Below are positions 50,334-64,000 of a stretch of DNA of 64,000 bases, one piece after another. Below the pieces are notes generated by a model. That model saw nothing but the letters and a program-made list of their open reading frames with translations. It was not told the DNA's origin and did no database searches. The DNA comes from Balanoglossus misakiensis (lineage: Eukaryota > Hemichordata), in assembly GCA_040954595.2 (NCBI GenBank), contig CM082577.2:2604001-2668000 (forward strand), written 5' to 3'. Within the stretch, counting starts at the first letter, position 1, and every line of letters begins with the position of its first letter. The position numbers and the translations under genes were made by a program.

Positions 50334-50660
50334 GTAAGTAGTTACAAATGATTTATACATTGTAAGATCTTGGTATGACGTCAGTTTTTAATCGTAAATA
50401 CTTGGTAAAAACTGACCCGGAAGTATGTCGGACACGCCCATTCATCACAGGCAGTCGTACATCATACATGTTGCTGGAAAGTAACTTTTCTTTCTCTGCT
50501 CTCTCAGATTGTTCGATTCTGCGCAACCCGACATTCTGATTCAACTTTCTGGCACAGGCGTCCATTACTCAACACCAAATCTCATTGTGAAATGTTTCTA
50601 TAAATCATGAGCTGACCGAACTCTTTTTTTTTTTCACTCTCTATACAGAAGAAATCAAAA

Positions 50661-53600
50661 ATGCCAGAACAACACAGTTTTGGATTGGAGCCAATTTCAT
50701 GCCACTCCTTCAATGGTGACAAATCTCGTAAGTTTTTATTTCTCTCTCTCCCTCCCCTCCAACACTCCTCCTTTTCTGTGAAATTTATTATTGATTTCAA
50801 CTGGAGTTCGTCACACCATCTTCTCTGTCTCTTACAGAACTTGCCTTGTCACCGAACAACCATGAAGTCCACATCTACAAGAAAGTTGGCAATAAGTGGG
50901 ATAAAGCCCATGTCCTGGATGAGGTAGAATGATGATTTGTATAAAGACAAAGCATTGTGTTAACGTCTTAGCTTCAGTTCTGGCCTTCATGTCTTAAAAC
51001 AACAATACTGCCTTTTTCCTGTTTCTTAATCCAATCTTTCTTGTTGTACTCACAGCATAGCCAACGCGTGACTAGTATTGACTGGGCCCCTAACAGCAAC
51101 AGGATTGTTACATGCGGAACCGTGAGTTCATTCTTACACAGTTTGAGTACTACTAACTAGTGTATCTGGTTTTTCTTAAACAACTACATGCCGATATTTT
51201 AAATTATGAATTGTCTCGTTCTTGGTGTATTGCCCCAACCTTTTACTGTCTATGTCCCTTGAAAATACTTTTATTGTGGTCATTTTAGAAGCCAGACCGT
51301 GTTATGATTTGTGGTAAAAATAATTATTTTGTTTTTCTTGTCAGGATCGTAATGCCTACGTGTGGGTCTTGCAAAACAATGAATGGAAACCCACCTTGGT
51401 CATCTTGCGTATCAACCGAGCTGCTACTTTTGTTAGATGGTCTCCAAACGGTAATTTTTATCAGTCTCGCTTTTTGTTGCGTGGCAATGAATCTTTTACC
51501 TTTTTTGTCGTGTCCTCTTCTATGTGAGTAACACTTCGTGTCCATCTGTTTTGATACAGAGGAAAAGTTTGCTGTTGGCAGTGGAGCTCGTCTGGTGTCT
51601 GTGTGTTACTTTGAGCAGGAAAATGACTGGTAGGTACAGTTGGAAGACTCCTCCATGCCGCGAACTTCATGAAGTCCCCAAACCCCATGAGCTTCGACTT
51701 TTTGCATAATTTTTACAATTTTAATTTTAAGCATGAGCCAAACTGTATGGAAGTGAAAATTGTCAAAACTGCATGGCCACCTTAAATATCTGTATAATTC
51801 AATGTTAAGATGTGACAGCATAGATTGTAATATCACGCGACATCACTCATGGGATTTGCAACTCACGCCACTTTTCTGCCTTGCCATGCTTCAGGTGGGT
51901 GAGCAAACACATCAAGAAGCCAATCAGATCAACCGTTACAAGTCTGGACTGGCATCCCAACAACGTCTTGCTCGCCTGCGGATCCACCGACTTCAAAACC
52001 AGGTGAACCTTCAAATCTTGCGATTGGTGTGCCTTCTTGACATTCAGTTTATTTTCTTGGAAACAAGATGGTGGATTTCGGTGACTTGCAGTTCTGTGAA
52101 GATATGCTGAATCAGTGAGCCTCCTCTATTCAAATGCCGACAGACAAACTTTCGTTTTTTTCAAGGCACAAACTTCCAATGCGCTTTTATCACTAACATT
52201 TTTAACACTTTTTGCCTCGCCTCTTAAACATGACAGAGTGTTCTCCGCTTACATCAAGGAAGTGGAATCCAAGCCTTCTGCAACCCCATGGGGAGCGAAG
52301 ATGCCCTTTGGCAACATGATGTTCGAATATGGCAGCGGTGGTACGTAATGCTACTTCTAGCAACGGTTCAGTTTTGCGACTTGGTGTCAGTCGGCCCATG
52401 ATTATGAATTTTACTTTGTTAAAGGAAGTAGAGCCTGTGAGCTTTTGCTCCTTGCTGTTGTTGTAGCGCCCTCTATGATGTGTGTCACAGATACTTTCGT
52501 TTGTTGAAACGATATCTGTGTGGCATGATGTATGCACTAGCACTTGGTCATAATTGTTCAAAGAAATTAATATTTACTTAACCTTTGCATAATCATGAGT
52601 AAAATTTATCAGAGTGAAGTTTACCCTCCACCCCAGTCTACTACTGAGTAATGTGCCTCTCAAATGCAATTCGACCAAAACAATATGATGCCAACCACTT
52701 GATAAATGTTCTCTTCCCAAAGGTGGATGGGTCCATGGCGTGAGCTTCTCGGAGAGCGGCGACAAATTGGCCTGGGTGAGCCACGGCAGCACCGTGCATG
52801 TGGCCAATGCTGCTGCCGGAATGGCAGTGACTGTCCTGAAGACCCAGTTCTTGCCTTTCCTGGCCTGCACCTGGATTACCGAGAACAGCGTTGTGGTCGT
52901 GGTAAGTAAGGTCACATAGTAATCTTCATCATTGCCTAACAATCCCTTCAAAGAAAACCAGACATGGCTTGAATGTGTTTTTCTCATTCTCCTGGTTTTG
53001 TCTCACAGGGGCATGACTGCAACCCTTTACTGTTCAGTCAAGATGCTCAGGGAGCCATTGGATTTGTCAACAAGTTGGACAACAGGGGATCTCAAAAGGA
53101 GTCTGGAAATAAGAGGTAAGCTCTATTGAAGTCAAATGGATGGGGGGGGGGTTCACCTACTGTTTACATGTTGCCACCCTGTAGCAATTTGTCGAAGGGG
53201 GACTAGTGCCCCTGAAACTTTCACTTACATGTTGGAGATTTACATTCCCCCCCCCCCCCCTCCTTGCCTGAGGCTGAGTGGAATCCCCCGACTACTAGTA
53301 TTTCTTATTCTCTGAGTCTTGACTGCTTCGGCTTTTGATCATTCCACTTGGCAGTGCTATGAGGATTTTCCGAGACCTGGACAAGAAAGCCACCACTGAG
53401 AGCAAGACGGAGCAGGACACTGTTCATCAGAATGCCATTACGTAAGTCTTCCTACACTTTTGTGTTTGTGTTTGTGCTGTACTGCACTATACTGTCTGTT
53501 CTGTACTGTTCAAGTAAAAGCTTTGAATTGAAGCATGAGAAAATCTATTGTTGATTCAAAGACCTCTGATTATTGTTGATTTAACTGACTGATATGAAAA

Positions 53601-54049
53601 AAAACTTTATGTCTATTTTTTGCAGGGAGGTTGCTGTGTATGCTGGTAACAAGGGACGTGCTTCCAAGTTTGTAACAACTGGAACTGATGGTAAACTGAT
53701 CATCTGGGATATTAGGGTAAGTATACTAAAGTTATGTAGTGGCCATCTGACAGGTTTTCGCAGTTTTTTTTGTTTAAATTCTGTCCTGTTTTTGTCATGG
53801 AGTTGGATGGGTTCTGTGCAGTTCTGGAAACATGTTCAGCAACAGAATTCACTGGCATCACAATATTCAATCAGCCACATCTGCATGCAGACAAACTGAA
53901 TCGAAGGTCATGACATGTCCAAAGTTCACCTCTTGAGGGCGCATTTCACACTGTTTTCCCACCCACCAAGACCGGATACTAAAACTTGCCTATCACTTTT
54001 GTCTTTTCAGTCCCTGGAGTCTGCCATCGCTGGACTACGCATTGCTTGA
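50661..54049 (+). CDS. ARPC1: Actin-related protein 2/3 complex subunit 1 (WD40 subunit)
   Basis: Twelve coding exons, 369 residues (human ARPC1A/B 370-372): 50661-50727, 50838-50923, 51056-51121, 51345-51450, 51560-51629, 51895-52002, 52237-52340, 52723-52901, 53009-53115, 53355-53441, 53626-53716, 54011-54049. All junctions keep frame. The protein is a seven-bladed WD40 propeller throughout, with near-identity to vertebrate ARPC1 in stretches such as [64 protein letters not shown] and [17 protein letters not shown]1 is a core subunit of the Arp2/3 complex that nucleates branched actin filaments in the cytoplasm. The insert between the last blades ([12 protein letters not shown]...) matches the loop that contacts WASP-family activators. 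It precedes the vertebrate 1A/1B split, so no letter is given. Confidence 0.97.
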
Positions 54050-54587
54050 GAATGCGCACAGCTCTGTGTTCTAATGGGACCCAACTACGACATCCAGTAG
54101 TGCTAGAAAATTCATACATTTCTGACAATTTCATCATGGGAAGTGGTAATGTTTTGGGGTAATGATTCTCGGTGCCAACAAGACTAAAGAATCGACAGTC
54201 ACAGGATTTTTACAATCAATGATGCTGTTTTGATTATTTTATCATGTAGTGTAGACCATGTTTGTCCTCTAGAAATTTGTTCGCCCTCCTGAGAAAGTAA
54301 GCTCACATAGACAACATCAAGTACTTGGAAAATTCACAAGACATGGTAAAATCCTATCTTTGAACATTTAAACTGGATAGCCTTTTTGAAGAATTACACT
54401 TATCTGGAGAAAAAGTGATGTCCTGATTCAATCTGAAATTAATCTCACAGAAAGTTCTCGAAACTTTCAAAAGAAAAAAAAGTGGTGAAGTATATTTGTT
54501 AGCACAACAACCACAAGACATTCCATGTTTTACTTTTTGCATTTTTACTTGCATTTTACATGTTGGGTCCATTTAAGTTTTTCTAAG

Positions 54588-54593
54588 AATAAA
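54588..54593 (+). terminator. AATAAA poly(A) signal of ARPC1
   Basis: First canonical signal after the ARPC1 stop, implying a 3' UTR of about 0.56 kb. A 16-base poly-C run follows at 54719, and no other gene is seen in 54050-55068. Confidence 0.55.
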
Positions 54594-54871
54594 AAACTCT
54601 GTAAACTGAGAGAATTGACTTATGACTTAACTTGCGTATGGGCTAAATCTGTTTTCACTTTGAACGGGGATGCACCACTTTGATTTTTACAAAACTTCCT
54701 TGGATGAATTCTTGGTAACCCCCCCCCCCCCCCCCAAAAAAGCAAAAAACAACAACAGCTGGATGCACAATGCCTTGTTTTGTGCTGTTCTGATTACATT
54801 AAAAAAGTGTTCTCACCTTGCAGTACTAAGTCAGAAAAAACAGTTACATGTATTTGGTATCATGGAGGTGT

Positions 54872-54877
54872 TTTATT
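54872..54877 (-). terminator. Poly(A) signal of minus-strand EctD-like gene
   Basis: TTTATT on the plus strand, about 190 bp beyond the stop codon of the minus-strand dioxygenase gene. Confidence 0.45.
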
Positions 54878-55068
54878 TCAGACTTAACATACATTTGTAA
54901 CAAGCTTGTCATTTTCATAACCTTCAACATACAGCAGCACAAAAAATACAATTCAGTCAAAATAAACGATAGTGGGTTATTATTTGAAACTCTAGACGTA
55001 CACCAAAATCAAAGTTTTTCTGGGGGAAATGGTGATTTTCAAGGAAAACATTGTATAGGCAGCCAGGT

Positions 55069-56163
55069 TCATTCACTCAGGTTGGCTATTGGTTTCAACG
55101 GCTCAACCCATCTGGATGCCCGTGCCCCCATATGCTCTGGACGTCTATCCCAGGGAGCGTTAAACGGTTTCACCAATTTGTTGTTCACGCTGTTGTAGGA
55201 AAAGAAAAGGGTCATCCGGTCTGATGGCGACAGGTTGTTCTGATTGGCGTGGAGTAAGTTAATGTCGAAGAGGACGATGGACCCTTCTTGGCCCGGGCAG
55301 TACTCGATGCCGTGTTTGCTGACCAGGTCGCCGAGCACGGTTTCGTCGGGGGCGCCGTACACGATCTTGTATTTGGAGGACTTGCTCAGGTTGTCCGCGG
55401 GCGTCGAGGCGGCAGTGGGGATGAACACTTTGTGCGACTCCGGGAGGACCATCAGGCAGCCGTGCTGCGGGGTGTGCGGTCCCAGCATCACGCCGCAGTT
55501 CACCGATCGCATCCGCGGCATGCCGTCCTCGGAGTGGAACGGCTCGAAGTCGGTGTGCCAGGAGTGGCCGGTGCCGACCAGAGCCTGGTGGTAGTTCATT
55601 CGGCTCTGGTGGACGTACAGGTCGTCGGCCAGGATCTGACGCACGCGGGAGAGCAACTTCTCGCTCCTGCTCATCCTTCGCACCTGCTCGAAGTGGAGGT
55701 GCGGCCCGAAGATGCTGCGCAGCTTTGTGGTCGCGGGCTCCGTGGAGAAGATGTTCTCTTCGGTAATCGTCGGATCGTCGCCGTCCACGATGTTGCTCTC
55801 CATCTGGGTTTGGACGCGCTTGAGTTCGTCTTTCAACGGTTTCAGTTCGTCGGCCGTGAAGAGATTCTCGATGATGAGGAAGCCTCTTTCCTCGTAGTGC
55901 CTGAGTTGCTCGGCTGACAGGGGTCCCTCCGCCGAAGTGCCATTCTGGGTCCAGACCACCGGGTCGACTCGTGGCTGCACCTCACACGTGCCACGACGCG
56001 ACGGGTACACGTCTTCCGCGGCTGCGGCCACGGAGCAAAGTGGGCGTATTGCTTCAGCAATTGGCGGCAAAGACCTGCACCGTGAAACGCCAATGGAACT
56101 AGCTTTCACTGAACATCTCAAAACACGGGAGAAAGTACCGCCAACTCTGCCAATGAGTAACAT
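55069..56163 (-). CDS. EctD-like (ectoine hydroxylase type) PhyH-family dioxygenase, copy 1
   Basis: Intronless frame of 364 residues from the ATG at 56163. Residues 1 to about 50 are Arg/Ser/Ala-rich without acidic residues until E50, a mitochondrial-type leader. The conserved part then starts DVYPSR, much like bacterial EctD, which begins with a DLYPSR-like segment. Fe(II) ligands are H203 and D205 in WHTDFEPFHSEDGMPRMR and H305 in LLHANQNN; the 2-oxoglutarate arginine is R316. Q186 and N190 lie in VHQSRMN. WHxDFExxHxEDGMPRMR is the ectoine-hydroxylase signature, except that the second Trp of the bacterial motif is Phe here. The family hydroxylates a carbon using O2 and 2-oxoglutarate. The substrate could be ectoine-like or another cyclic amino acid. 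A close paralogue lies head-to-head at 57956. Confidence 0.9.
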   Translation of the reverse strand: MLLIGRVGGTFSRVLRCSVKASSIGVSRCRSLPPIAEAIRPLCSVAAAAEDVYPSRRGTCEVQPRVDPVVWTQNGTSAEGPLSAEQLRHYEERGFLIIENLFTADELKPLKDELKRVQTQMESNIVDGDDPTITEENIFSTEPATTKLRSIFGPHLHFEQVRRMSRSEKLLSRVRQILADDLYVHQSRMNYHQALVGTGHSWHTDFEPFHSEDGMPRMRSVNCGVMLGPHTPQHGCLMVLPESHKVFIPTAASTPADNLSKSSKYKIVYGAPDETVLGDLVSKHGIEYCPGQEGSIVLFDINLLHANQNNLSPSDRMTLFFSYNSVNNKLVKPFNAPWDRRPEHMGARASRWVEPLKPIANLSE

Positions 56164-57334
56164 CCTTCCCTGCACTTATTGAGTCAACACCTTTCCCCGT
56201 TCTCTCCTGAATCGTGTATGCGCTTGCAAGGGTGTCGTTTCAATTTATCAAGCAAAACAGCTGCCGAGTGTATGTTTCTATATTTAAAAAAATCGGAATT
56301 GGCAATTACTTTTGATCCATGAACCAGATTGGAAACATGTTTATTCACATTTTGTAAACGCAGGAAAAGAGCTGGATGATGAACCACGGGACCAAAATAA
56401 TTCAGACCAAATGCAGTCGTACCCGAAAGATAGCTTAATTGCCTATCAGGCCCGAAAGGGACGATTTCCAATCCCTGGTTCTTGCATTAAAATGTCTGTT
56501 ATATTGCCTTGATTTCCAATCAAAATCCCTTTCAGAGGAGCATTTTTAAACATAATCTACTGTGTCGGTTCGGAAAAAAATATTTGCACAATTTTTCTGA
56601 ACACACAAGAAGTCCGACAATATTCCCACTCAAACTCAATTTGCACACTACACGGGTCTACTGGTACACTTGACGTATAGTGTACTATATTTGCATAATT
56701 TTGGCAATCGGTGTGAGTAGTCATGGCATCGATCGACCGTGGTTTATATTGAGTTGCGATCATTGTTTATGAGGGCGAAATCGTCAGATGAAATTTATCG
56801 TAGATCGTCCATGGCTTCCGTGGTTTCTCACCTTCTCCCAGGCTTCCCGGTAGACTAGCCCACTAGTCGCTTGATTTTTAAATCTCAATTCTTTTGTGTT
56901 TTCGGTGTTTTTTGTCTTAATAAATAATTTCAATACTTTTTGCGTTCATGCTTGCCTTGAGCGTGCTTTTGGTAGTGAGGCGAGTTTCGAATTTTCGACT
57001 GAGCTTGTGGTTTCGGGTAGCGTCGACCAATTGGGCCTACGCATTCCCTACACATACATACAAGCCTACACACGCTGACGTTTACTCCTCACACGGTACA
57101 TAGAGATATTCGGAACAAGTTTATAAAATAATGAAGCACATAGACCTGGAGCAAGGCTAGCTTCCCGGCAGTGTGATACCAATTGAATGCCTGTGTCATT
57201 TTCCATGTGTCGGTGTCGTACACGTACGTACATGCATGCTATCAGCAAGTTTGAATAGCCTATTAATAGTACATGTATTACTAATTTGTAACAATAGCAC
57301 AGGAAGATTTAGGTGTGTGACACCTGGAAGATTT
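56164..57334. other. Divergent intergenic region between the EctD-like paralogues
   Basis: About 1.8 kb (to 57955, including the hairpin at 57335) separates the two start codons. No exon or recognisable shared promoter element was seen. Confidence 0.45.
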
Positions 57335-57431
57335 TAGTCTGGTCCCCTGCCCCAATCCCACAGCTGGCTGCGCTACGCTTTCCCTTTAGCGTAGCGCAGC
57401 CAGCGGTGGGATTGGGGCAGAGACCAGACTA
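57335..57431. repeat. 97-bp fold-back hairpin with TAGTCTGG ends
   Basis: Arms TAGTCTGGTCCCCTGCCCCA and complement, continuing through CTGGCTGCGCTACGC to a loop of about 10 bases. No coding capacity. Confidence 0.85.
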
Positions 57432-57955
57432 AGGAATATTGACACTGATGCATGCTGAATACAAATTACTTTCATGTACTGTCTTCCAATGGAGAAATAC
57501 TACATTTGTATCATTAAAACGTTAATAGAATTCGAGTTTGTACTTGTGTAGACAAAATGTTTGCCAATTTGTCCGCCTATACCACTGTCTATAGTATTTA
57601 GTATAGACGTCGCCGTACATCTGATTTTAATCAGAAAGTGTGTTGACCAAGACGTTCACACCTGTGGTTTTATTTCGGCAAAACGCTCTGTTGGAAGGAT
57701 TTGAACCCGGCATGCTTGGTCAGTTTTGGGGCATCGAGACTCGACTTCAAGGACAGTCATTTAGGTCGCGCCATTCTCTTCTTGTCTGTTCATGCCTCAT
57801 GTGCCTCTTTCAATTTACATTTAAAAGCGCAACACGCCCGAATTTGTCTGCACATTAGCATCACATTAGCATCACCCCAAAACCGGTATGAACGCAAATC
57901 ACTAGATACAGTAAGTTGAGGGAAAACAAGCTGGAAACTCGGTAATCTAGCAGAG

Positions 57956-59047
57956 ATGTCACACATAAGCAGAATTGGTATTTTGTGCAGAGTAATGAGT
58001 CACTCGGTCACCGTCAACCTTGGCGTCCGGCACTGCAGAACCCTACCAGCGGCAGTGCGTCCACTTTGCTCTTTGGCGGCAAAGGGAGTTGAAGACGTGT
58101 ACCCGTCGCGCCTGGGCACCTGTAAGGTGCAGCCACGGGCCGACCCGGTGGTCTGGACCCAGAGTGGCACTTCGGCGGAGGGACCTCTGTCAGCCGAGCA
58201 ACTCAGGCACTACGAGGAAAGAGGCTTCCTTGTCATCGACGACGTCTTCACGGCCGACGAGCTGAAACCGCTGAAAGATGAAGTCAATCGCGCGCGATCC
58301 GAGATAGAAAACAGCATCGGGGAGGGCGAAGACCCCACCCTCACGGACGAGAACATCTTCTCTACCGAACCCGCCACAAAATCGCTCCGCAGCATCTTCG
58401 GGCCCCATCTCCATTTCAAGCAGGCCGAGAGACTGACGAGGAGCGAGAATCTGCTCTCCCGCGTGCGACAGATCCTGGCCGACGACTTGTACATCCACCA
58501 GAGCAGGCTGAACTTCCACCAGGCGCTGGTCGGCACCGGCCACTACTGGCACAGTGACTTCGAAATCTTCCACACGGAAGACGGCATGCCGAGGATGCGA
58601 GCCCTGTCGTGCAGCGTCATGCTCGGACCCAACACTCCGCAGCAAGGCTGTCTGATAGTCGTACCCGAGTCCCACAAGGTGTTCATCCCGACTGCGAAAT
58701 CCACACCGGAGGACAACCTGAACAGGTCTTCCAAGTACAAGATCGAGTACGGGGCGCCGGACGAGGCGATCTTCACCGACCTCGTCAGCAAGTTCGGCAT
58801 CGAGTACTGCGCGGGACGAGAAGGGTCTGTCGTTCTGTTTGACATCAACACGCTCCACGCCAATCAGAATAACCTTGCACCATTTGACCGAGCCAACCTG
58901 TTTCTTGTCTACAACAGTGTGAATAACAAATTGGTGAAGCCTTTCAGTGCACCCTGGGATAGGCGTCCAGAGCATATGGGGGCACGGGCACCCAGATGGG
59001 TTGAGCCGTTAAAACCAATTGCCAACCTGTTAGACATGAGCGAATAA
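57956..59047 (+). CDS. EctD-like (ectoine hydroxylase type) PhyH-family dioxygenase, copy 2
   Basis: Intronless frame of 363 residues, collinear with the minus-strand paralogue (about three quarters identical by eye) and also intronless. Residues 1-45 form a basic, Ser/Leu-rich leader without acidic residues, fitting mitochondrial import. The conserved body starts DVYPSR at 47. Fe(II) ligands are H199 and D201 in WHSDFEIFHTEDGMPRMR and H301 in TLHANQNN; the 2-oxoglutarate arginine is R312. Here DRANLFLVYNSV keeps an Asn two residues after the Arg, as bacterial EctD does, whereas copy 1 has Thr. This copy may be nearer the ancestral activity (inference). EctD makes 5-hydroxyectoine from ectoine, a compatible solute; the animal substrate is unknown. 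An AATAAA lies at 59553. Confidence 0.9.
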   Translation: MSHISRIGILCRVMSHSVTVNLGVRHCRTLPAAVRPLCSLAAKGVEDVYPSRLGTCKVQPRADPVVWTQSGTSAEGPLSAEQLRHYEERGFLVIDDVFTADELKPLKDEVNRARSEIENSIGEGEDPTLTDENIFSTEPATKSLRSIFGPHLHFKQAERLTRSENLLSRVRQILADDLYIHQSRLNFHQALVGTGHYWHSDFEIFHTEDGMPRMRALSCSVMLGPNTPQQGCLIVVPESHKVFIPTAKSTPEDNLNRSSKYKIEYGAPDEAIFTDLVSKFGIEYCAGREGSVVLFDINTLHANQNNLAPFDRANLFLVYNSVNNKLVKPFSAPWDRRPEHMGARAPRWVEPLKPIANLLDMSE

Positions 59048-59552
59048 CCCCGGGTGCCAGGGAGCATATCTTAAAGTTTTAATTTGTCTAAATATCGACA
59101 TTGCTTGTCCTATAATACATGTATTTTGAAACGTTCAGTTATCAACGACATCTTTTTACAGTCGCCTAAATTCGAACATGTTTTCAATCTCCAGCACTTT
59201 CACTCTTCCCAACTGCACATACTGTATAGATCCCTCTGTGGTCATGTGTACCAGATACATATTTGAAGCCTAATGTTTGCCGAGGCGGACAAAAAGGGTC
59301 ATGCCCCGTGTCTAGTCTGGCTTTTCTATTTGTCTGTGCGTGTACTAACGTGATGTTGTAGGGCACGGCGACTTCTTTTACTTCGCGGTACTTTGTACTT
59401 TGTATAAATTCCCGCCTTTTCCCATTGCCATATACATGTAATACACACATAACACGCACAAAATGTCGCGAGTATAGAGGTTTTTCCCCCACAAGATATG
59501 TTTATGTTGTATTTTAGATTTTCGGTCTAACATGAAATTCAGTTCTAGAATC

Positions 59553-59558
59553 AATAAA
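59553..59558 (+). terminator. AATAAA poly(A) signal of EctD-like copy 2
   Basis: Canonical signal about 0.5 kb after the stop. Confidence 0.55.
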
Positions 59559-60410
59559 GTCAAGACTAATACTAAAAAATTTGTCTTTGTGATATTTATT
59601 CAAGTAAGTTTTTTTTCGTTTGACCTTGTTGGGGAAATTGGCTTCTATTGACAATGTTTCCGAGAATTAATAGTGGAGACCCCTTTCATCAATATCATAG
59701 CCGGATTTCAAACATGCATTTCATGGCTAAGAGCAAGTATATTTTTTTTTTGGGGGGGGGCAACCTAAACTGCACCGTTAATGTTAACTTTGACAGTCAG
59801 CCTTGCAAATTTAGCCATTGTTACCATGAAAGACTTGGCCAATCACGCTTTTCAGTGGGTGGCCATGGCCTCGTGAAAAAAGTGCGCCACCACGTGGTCA
59901 TTAGAACAAGAAGGTACGCCCTTTTGGCTATATACATGCATTTGTAAATCATAGGTTATTGTATTCCTTTTAAACGCTAGCCCATCTACTGCCGTTATTG
60001 CATGACTGAATCTCAGTCGACGTTCTCCCATGTTAAAAGTAATAAAAACAAAAGTATAGGTTGATGTTGAACACTGGAGGCGCTGTGTCAGGCCATATTA
60101 TATGTGGCTGGTGCAGGTGGCCAAGCCAGCGTTATCTCTTTCCTCAACTGTTCGCACTCAAACTGATTAAACTTTCACCAAGTTGATGAGATGAATGCAA
60201 GAAGAGCATGTCAAAGTGTTCATGCTTGGCTTCTGAAGATCGACACAGACAGAACTTCTGTAATTCTCGGGGAAGGCCAAACAATCCCCCACAAAAACTT
60301 GTATCACAGGATTTTACCTCACCATACTGGCGGCATTCATGAAGTCCTTTGTGAAACGGCAAATAAATGAAACAGAACTCAAAACTGCAAATCTTTGCTA
60401 AATAAAGATT
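59559..60410. other. Intergenic, nothing recognised
   Basis: Contains a T/G homopolymer run near 59742-59760. A minus-strand frame at 60144-60563 overlaps the 3' UTR of the next gene and has no motif. Confidence 0.45.
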
Positions 60411-60416
60411 TTTATT
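60411..60416 (-). terminator. Poly(A) signal of CRYM-like gene
   Basis: TTTATT on the plus strand, about 360 bp beyond the stop codon. Confidence 0.5.
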
Positions 60417-60774
60417 TCTCATTATTATGGCAAGACACCGAGTTTGCCGGAATGTAAGTTTAGTTAGGTCATTTTGAAGATTAGTTCTCGGAACTTCAGC
60501 TGCACTTTCTTGTGATGGTGACCCTACTGATGTCCTGCTTCCTAAGGCTAAAGCATGCCCCACCCTCCCCTCCTATTTCCTGAGTATATGGGTCCATCCC
60601 ATTGAATACAACGGGACTTTACCAAGTTGTGGAAGCAAAGAGGTTAAGAGGTTTTTATGATTGGTTTCTCTCTATCAGCTGCTCCTTTGACCAATGTATT
60701 CTTGTGTGTTATGCAATTAGATTACTGTAAACCCATTTAACCCCCAACGTATAAAAGCACAGAAATCTATAGTC

Positions 60775-63795
<3,021 letters not shown>

Positions 63796-64000
63796 GCTTG
63801 CAGTTGTCAATGGATTTTCAATTCAATCTAATGAACAGTATAGAGAAAACACAAACAAGTTAGTATTAAAGCTCCATTAGCTGCAACTTTTCGCTGTGTT
63901 TTCAGTATTTTTGTTTTGTTGTTCAAATATTCCTGAAACATAATAAAAAATGCCCAGCATCTAGATTATCAACACAACATATATATGTATAGTCAACCTT

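Noticed and set aside
55288-55917. Long frame antisense to EctD-like copy 1 (and the similar one at 58190-58975)
   Set aside because: Mirror images of the conserved coding sequence, appearing in both paralogues for that reason.
57690-57715. tRNA-like B box (GGTTCAAATCC on the minus strand)
   Set aside because: The flanking bases do not form a T-arm stem and no cloverleaf can be drawn; at most a decayed SINE.
60144-60563. 139-residue minus-strand frame
   Set aside because: Overlaps the predicted 3' UTR and poly(A) site of the CRYM-like gene; no motif.

Overview
The window is nuclear DNA from an invertebrate animal. Its genes have GT-AG introns, spliced codons that keep frame across exon joins, AATAAA sites and, for one histone gene, a 3' histone hairpin. 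The gene set (a MOLO1/TPM pair, a TICAM-like TIR exon, an ASB-type ankyrin/SOCS protein, SMPDL3, a CRYM-type ketimine reductase, EctD-like dioxygenases) and the many small fold-back repeats suggest a marine invertebrate deuterostome such as an amphioxus or acorn worm. I cannot fix the species from sequence alone. I rebuilt the gene models by hand from splice sites and reading phase.

Layout. 0-5 kb is repeat-rich: a 5'-truncated LINE (691-1700), a cluster of inverted GATGAG-rich repeats (2461-3213) and a TIR-domain exon on the minus strand (3531-4026). 5.9-27.4 kb holds two tandem minus-strand MOLO1-like membrane protein genes, each with four coding exons and identical intron phases; the first has a 10.8 kb intron containing a fold-back MITE. 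27.4-32.3 kb is gene-poor, with one orphan ORF. 32.3-37.6 kb is a complete 16-exon ASPSCR1/TUG orthologue (minus). 39.3-43.4 kb is a six-exon SMPDL3-type phosphodiesterase (plus). 44.1-45.4 kb is an intronless ankyrin/SOCS-box protein, and 46.4-46.8 kb a lone divergent histone H2A gene. 47.9-48.8 kb contains several fold-back elements. 48.9-54.6 kb is a head-to-head pair: 3-mercaptopyruvate sulfurtransferase (minus) and ARPC1 (plus, 12 coding exons). 55-59 kb is a head-to-head pair of intronless dioxygenase paralogues that carry the ectoine-hydroxylase (EctD) signature behind mitochondrial-type leaders. 60.8-63.8 kb is a CRYM/ketimine reductase gene (minus) with two interchangeable copies of exon 2.

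The most notable results are the predicted mutually exclusive exons of the CRYM-like gene, the animal EctD-like pair next to it (both families act on small cyclic amino/imino acids), the orphan H2A that keeps replication-type 3' processing but has an altered L1 loop and tail, and the lack of the di-glycine cleavage site in the TUG orthologue.
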